From positions 62,001-126,000 of the forward strand of contig NZ_CYPU01000011.1 in assembly GCF_001458195.1 (NCBI RefSeq): a stretch of DNA of 64,000 nucleotides, given 5' to 3'. Made by a program: the position numbers and the translations under genes. Below the pieces are notes generated by a model. The model saw nothing but the letters and a program-made list of their open reading frames with translations, searched no databases and was not told where the DNA came from. The stretch is from Ruegeria atlantica (lineage in GTDB: Bacteria > Pseudomonadota > Alphaproteobacteria > Rhodobacterales > Rhodobacteraceae). Positions 60,814 through 64,000 of the stretch are shown in pieces (within the stretch, counting starts at the first letter, position 1; each line of letters opens with the position of its first letter).

Positions 60814-61038
60814 CTATTCGCTGACCACTTCGACCTCGCCGGGCTGCCATTCGCCATCGTACCAAGCCTGTTCGGGGCCATAGATGCGCCACAGCATGTT
60901 CCAGCCTTTGCCGGGAATGGTTTGAATCCAGTTGTCCGCACCGTCCGGACGTTCCGGACCGAAAAAGACATCCCAGGAGCCATCGTCATTCTGCACGACG
61001 GCCTTATCGATGCTGGTGACAGCGGGGTAAGGGGCCAT
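60814..61038 (-). pseudogene. Truncated DUF1214 paralogue
   Basis: A 74-residue frame from ATG 61038 reads AVVQNDDGSWDVFFGPERPD, then WIQTIPGKGWNMLWRIYGPEQAWYD and ends EVVSE. This aligns with about the last 70 residues of the DUF1214 domain of the neighbouring intact protein; the N-terminal 80% is missing and a stop codon precedes the ATG. It is best read as the remnant of a second DUF1254/1214 gene, though the short frame itself is open. Confidence 0.7.
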
Positions 61039-61081
61039 GGACTACACCGACTGGGTCAATTACTGACGCCTTCTGTCGTTG

Positions 61082-61660
61082 CTAGAGGTATTCGATGTCA
61101 GCGCGGGCCTGAGCCGCCAGTTTCGACAGGCCGTGTCGGGTTAGATCGAGAAGAAACTCGGACGGGGACATCGCTGGGTTGTCGTACCTTTTGCGGACGC
61201 TGCGCAACGCGCGAGCGCCACCCGAAGGAAACAAGTCGTATGTGTTGGCGAGCATGTCATCCGCACCAAGCGTCTCAACGCCATACTCGTCCAGAACTTC
61301 GCTTGGAAAGTCCTTATGATTTTCTGTCACGATGACTTGGGCGGAGCAACGGATCGCCGCCGCGAGGACGTGACGGTCATCCGGGTCCGGTAGCTTCAAT
61401 CCGGCCATCAAAGGCCGGTGGCCCGATACGAAGCATTCTTCAAACGTGCTTCTGATCACCGCTTCTTGCTGGCGAACGCTCTTCTCGAGATGCGGTTTGA
61501 GCCTGATCAGGTTGCGCGTCCATTCGTCGAGGATCTCGTCGGTCACCCGCGCCCTGAACAGGCCTTCCTGCGTAAACGTCAGCAGGACGTCGCGAACGCG
61601 GAACGGGAACAGGACGTTCGCATCAAGGACAACCACGAAGGGGTTGGCCACAAAACTCAT
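61082..61660 (-). CDS. PIN-domain toxin-like protein
   Basis: The 192-residue protein starts MSFVANPFVVVLDANVLFPF, with the first PIN acidic residue in LDANVL, and shows EILDEWTRNL, LPDPDDRHVLAAAIR and VIVTENHKDFP, the further acidic residues of PIN ribonucleases. The upstream HTH gene overlaps it by 4 bases, an antitoxin-toxin order as in VapBC-like pairs. It probably cuts RNA when free of the antitoxin. Confidence 0.88.
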   Translation of the reverse strand: MSFVANPFVVVLDANVLFPFRVRDVLLTFTQEGLFRARVTDEILDEWTRNLIRLKPHLEKSVRQQEAVIRSTFEECFVSGHRPLMAGLKLPDPDDRHVLAAAIRCSAQVIVTENHKDFPSEVLDEYGVETLGADDMLANTYDLFPSGGARALRSVRKRYDNPAMSPSEFLLDLTRHGLSKLAAQARADIEYL

Positions 61661-62121
61661 GCCTTATCGAATTCCTGACCCAGTCGTGCCAAGTCCCGCA
61701 TCGCCTGTTCCTGGCGCTGCGCCTTCTCTTCGCGATGCTCCATGAGCGCCTTCAATGGCACGCGCCGATGCTTGCCGACTTCCTCAAATCGGATCTGTCC
61801 TTCCTTGAGGAGTTTCGTGAGGTGCGGGCGGGACACATTCAGCATGTCTGCCGCCTCTTGGGTCGTGAGCATTGTGCCGACCGGAACCAGCGTGACCATA
61901 TTTCCATTGCTGACGTGACCCAGCAGTTCGATGATCAGCTTTCCGACAGCCGGAGCGATGCTGACAGGATCACCGTTCTCTCCGGACACCTTCAAGCCGC
62001 CGTCCAATTCCATCGCGACCGCGATCGCCGTCGCGGCATGCGCGGCGCTATCGATTTCCTCGGCGGTCGGCGGACGCTCCATGAGCCCACTCTGAGCCGG
62101 TTTTTCTGCTGTATCGACCAC
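61657..62121 (-). CDS. HTH_17 (excisionase-type) antitoxin
   Basis: The 154-residue protein has a C-terminal AlpA/excisionase HTH: MLTTQEAADMLNVSRPHLTK, LLKEGQIRFEEVGKHRRVPL, followed by a helix that likely binds the PIN toxin. The N-terminal half has a dimer-like helical region. GTG 62121 is preferred because AGGAGG lies 6 bases upstream; a GTG at 62154 is weaker. It should repress the pair's own promoter. Confidence 0.85.
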   Translation of the reverse strand: MVDTAEKPAQSGLMERPPTAEEIDSAAHAATAIAVAMELDGGLKVSGENGDPVSIAPAVGKLIIELLGHVSNGNMVTLVPVGTMLTTQEAADMLNVSRPHLTKLLKEGQIRFEEVGKHRRVPLKALMEHREEKAQRQEQAMRDLARLGQEFDKA

Positions 62122-62279
62122 GATTTCCCTCCTGCTTTTAGCCTCTAGATGCACCTCGCGCCGCTCACTTACAAGAGAAATAACCGGAATAAGTGAAATA
62201 AGCGTAACGATTCCGATAGACGCAGGCAGGTGGCTGGTGTAAACAAAACAGGAACATATTCGATTTTCGGAGCAGTCTC

Positions 62280-62528
62280 ATGGGAAAGAATACGAAACGC
62301 ACTTCTAGCAAACTGGCCTCTCAGGCAGCGGCAACTCTCAGTGACCCCAACGCCTCTGCGACGGCCAAGAGTCTGGCGGCCTCGGCACTGGCGCAGTCCG
62401 GCACAGGCAAACAAACTGGCGCTGCCATGGAAGACAAGGCGTCCAAAGTCCTGCAAAGCGACAAGTACAGTGACGATACCAAGTCTTTGGCCGGGACGGT
62501 TCTCGCGCAGTCGAACAAGGCGCGCTAA
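62280..62528 (+). CDS. Small Ala/Ser-rich conserved-looking protein
   Basis: The 82-residue protein starts at ATG 62280 with GGAG about 8 bases upstream. It contains KLASQAAATLSDPNASATAK, then SLAASALAQSGTGKQ and a similar second half (KSLAGTVLAQSNKAR), an internal repeat. Resembles a group of short proteobacterial proteins with the 'ASQAxxTLxDPxASxxxKSLAxSALAQ' pattern that are mostly uncharacterised. Confidence 0.7.
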   Translation: MGKNTKRTSSKLASQAAATLSDPNASATAKSLAASALAQSGTGKQTGAAMEDKASKVLQSDKYSDDTKSLAGTVLAQSNKAR

Positions 62529-62539
62529 CCCGCGTCGCG

Positions 62540-62728
62540 CTAAGAGTGGTCCAGGTCGATGTCGCGTTCCACAATTCTCATGGCACGGCCGTCTTCGGGC
62601 GGCACGAACCATGCTCGCGTCCGTTTCCCAGTGTTCCACAGGTGTTCTTGCCAGACGACAAGCTCGCGGCCATCCACGATCGCGATACCTTCGCGCACGG
62701 GAACACCCTTCGTGAGCCGGTCATCCAC
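62540..62728 (-). CDS. Hypothetical small protein
   Basis: The 62-residue frame from ATG 62728 reads DGRELVVWQEHLWNTGKRTR, then AWFVPPEDGRAM and ends DIDLDHS. It lies 33 bases after the XRE-like gene on the same strand. No family recognised; no strong ribosome site seen. Confidence 0.4.
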   Translation of the reverse strand: MDDRLTKGVPVREGIAIVDGRELVVWQEHLWNTGKRTRAWFVPPEDGRAMRIVERDIDLDHS

Positions 62729-62761
62729 GGGCCGTCCCGGAGCAGGATGTCGGCCGGCCTC

Positions 62762-62974
62762 CTAGCTGCGGGGTTTCAGTAACTCTGAGGGATCGATGTT
62801 GAGGGCGCGCGCGATCTTTTCGAGTGTCGTGAGAGAGGCGGAATACTTGGCATTCTCGATTTTGCCGACATAGCCGCGGTTCACATTCGCACGGTGCGCC
62901 AACTCTTCTTGGCTGACGCCCTTGGCACGCCGGGCGTCTTGGAGATTCAGTCCTACTCGTTCCTTCAGATTCAT
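62762..62974 (-). CDS. XRE-family HTH regulator
   Basis: The 70-residue protein is a single cro/CI-type HTH: NLQDARRAKGVSQEELAHRA, NVNRGYVGKIENAKYSASLT and LEKIARALNIDPSELL. Its ATG lies before an AT-rich stretch (63000-63030) that should hold its promoter. It could regulate itself and the downstream small gene. Confidence 0.85.
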   Translation of the reverse strand: MNLKERVGLNLQDARRAKGVSQEELAHRANVNRGYVGKIENAKYSASLTTLEKIARALNIDPSELLKPRS

Positions 62975-63189
62975 GACCGAAGATCGGCCACGATGTGGTG
63001 TATTTAACCACGCAATATACTATACATTCGACAGTGAAGCGGCTGATACTGTGAGATTTTCCGGTTTCGAAGGTGTCGATCAAGCTCGCCATGTGATTGA
63101 AGAAGATAGCATGACCACGTGTGGTAGCGAGTTTGGATCGAAATTTGGGCGAGGTGCCGTCTCTCTGCCAATGCTGTCCACTCTGTTGC

Positions 63190-64000
63190 TCATTCACCAG
63201 ATCCTTCAGTGTCGAGACCGAGATGACAAAGTTGCTCTTCAATCTCCTTAAGGCGCAGCCGAACTGACGCCCGATCAGACATCGGGCCACGGGACGCGCG
63301 GTGATCCGGAGCGCCGGATAGCAAGGCGATTAAATCGTCGCGCTCATCCTCTAGCGCGACCAACTGCTCCGCGCGGTTTCGTTCAGACTCGCTTTTCGAC
63401 AGGCGTTCCCTGGCCTCACTGTCTTGCCTCAGACTTTGCTCCACCGCGTCAAGTTCTTGTTGGATCTCCGGATGATGCTCGGCGGCGATCCGTATGAAGT
63501 TGCCAAACTCGTAGATGTGAAAAGCCTGATCGCTTTCGCGCTTGAACTCCTCGACCAGTTCCGGCCGCGGTCCAAGCTTTTTGCCCTTGTGGATCCACCA
63601 CCAGTCCTCCTTGACGTCATCGGATATGAAAATGATCGGTCGTTTCTCCACTTTCGCCTTCTCGATCATGTCTTTCCATATGATCAAGTCTCCGTACTTG
63701 CGGTACTCGTCACCATCCTTTTTCGCGTCGAGGTATCCTGGGGGAACTTTGGCCGCATATCGGGTCTCGCCCTCTTTCTTGATCTTCCCGAGTTCTGCTT
63801 CCGGCCAGCGTTCGCCGACACGATCCTCCAAGAGCTCTGTCAGGCGGTCTACCACCGTCCCGATCTCCGCCTCGGGGTGCGCGTTCCGCGCGGCATCGAT
63901 CCTGCCTTTGAAATCCGCCAGATGGACGTCAAGTGCCGAGACCTCGCGTTCGATATCGATCGTGGGGTGCGCCCTTAACTGTCTCAGTTGGTCGCGAGCC
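63190..64000 (-). CDS. PIN-like (PIN_8/DUF4935-type) protein, cut by the right edge
   Basis: The minus-strand frame is open to the window end and stops at 63190; 269 residues are visible. It contains AAKVPPGYLDAKKDGDEYRK, YGDLIIWKDMIEKAKVEKRPIIFISDDVKEDWWW and LGPRPELVEEFKRES, the pattern of PIN_8 proteins with acidic residues in GDLIIWK and SDDxKEDWW. The C-terminus is a long coiled coil. The family is linked to RNA cleavage in stress or defence islands. The N-terminal part, with the first PIN residues, lies outside the window. Confidence 0.8.
   Translation of the reverse strand, partial: ARDQLRQLRAHPTIDIEREVSALDVHLADFKGRIDAARNAHPEAEIGTVVDRLTELLEDRVGERWPEAELGKIKKEGETRYAAKVPPGYLDAKKDGDEYRKYGDLIIWKDMIEKAKVEKRPIIFISDDVKEDWWWIHKGKKLGPRPELVEEFKRESDQAFHIYEFGNFIRIAAEHHPEIQQELDAVEQSLRQDSEARERLSKSESERNRAEQLVALEDERDDLIALLSGAPDHRASRGPMSDRASVRLRLKEIEEQLCHLGLDTEGSGE

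Overview
The window looks like an accessory region of an alphaproteobacterium, most likely of the Rhodobacterales. The clues are the recombinase-DUF2924-DUF3489 cassette on the right, the alphaproteobacterial character of most proteins, and moderate GC with many GTG and TTG starts and tight ATGA overlaps. This placement is inference from gene content only. Most of the window (about 1-51.76 kb) appears to be one end of a large integrative element: a leftward tyrosine recombinase (50209-51501) lies next to a tRNA 3'-end fragment (about 51733-51764) that fits an attR site. The matching left att site is not in the window.

Layout. 1-8.2 kb: the start of a resolvase-like gene running off the left edge, an inositol-monophosphatase/ADP-ribosylglycohydrolase fusion, an SSB-like DUF3127 protein with two small genes, an IS5-family insertion (3643-4474), three overlapping or close unknown genes, an AraC-type regulator and a secreted thermonuclease-like protein. 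8.5-16.1 kb: a complete type I Zorya system, zorABCD. 16.3-19.1 kb: an XRE-type regulator, a DUF4258-like protein, an SSB and two unknown genes. 19.2-24.3 kb: an N-formylglutamate amidohydrolase-like gene, a ribbon-helix-helix-like gene with palindromic operator candidates, a possibly structured stretch around a small basic protein, a RyR-domain protein and a metallophosphatase with a downstream unknown. 24.4-29.9 kb: a leftward GmrSD-like restriction protein, a NERD-helicase and a small basic protein, and divergent from them a MrcB_N-DUF3883 protein. 30-45.6 kb: one compact operon containing a class 1 DISARM system (drmD, drmMI, drmA, drmB, drmC) led by a C5-cytosine methyltransferase and a Vsr-type endonuclease, normally not core parts of class 1.

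45.6-51.8 kb: a leftward set of mobile-element genes: integrase, unknown, AlpA-like HTH, small unknown, primase-like protein, RepA-like ATPase, DUF5681-like protein, with a perfect 17-bp hairpin. This resembles the replication/integration module of a phage satellite or small integrative element, and the defence genes appear to be its cargo.

51.8-64 kb: beyond attR lies a second mobile module: degenerate CAGGGAA repeats, a large serine recombinase with DUF2924 and DUF3489 partners, and divergently a ParB/DNA-methyltransferase fusion, a DUF5681 protein and a phage terminase large subunit, with no other phage structural genes. Then come a DUF1254/DUF1214 exported protein flanked on both sides by C-terminal DUF1214 fragments, a coiled-coil protein, a PIN-domain/HTH toxin-antitoxin pair, small unknowns, an XRE regulator and a PIN-like (PIN_8) protein cut by the right edge.

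The likely joint role of the left 50 kb is antiphage defence carried on an integrative element. Zorya (membrane motor plus DNA effectors), DISARM (methylation-guided), GmrSD (modified-DNA restriction) and MrcB-DUF3883 cover different DNA states. The best candidates for undescribed systems are the IMPase-ADP-ribosylglycohydrolase fusion, the RyR/metallophosphatase cluster, the Zorya-linked XRE/DUF4258/SSB cluster and the NERD-helicase/GmrSD operon.
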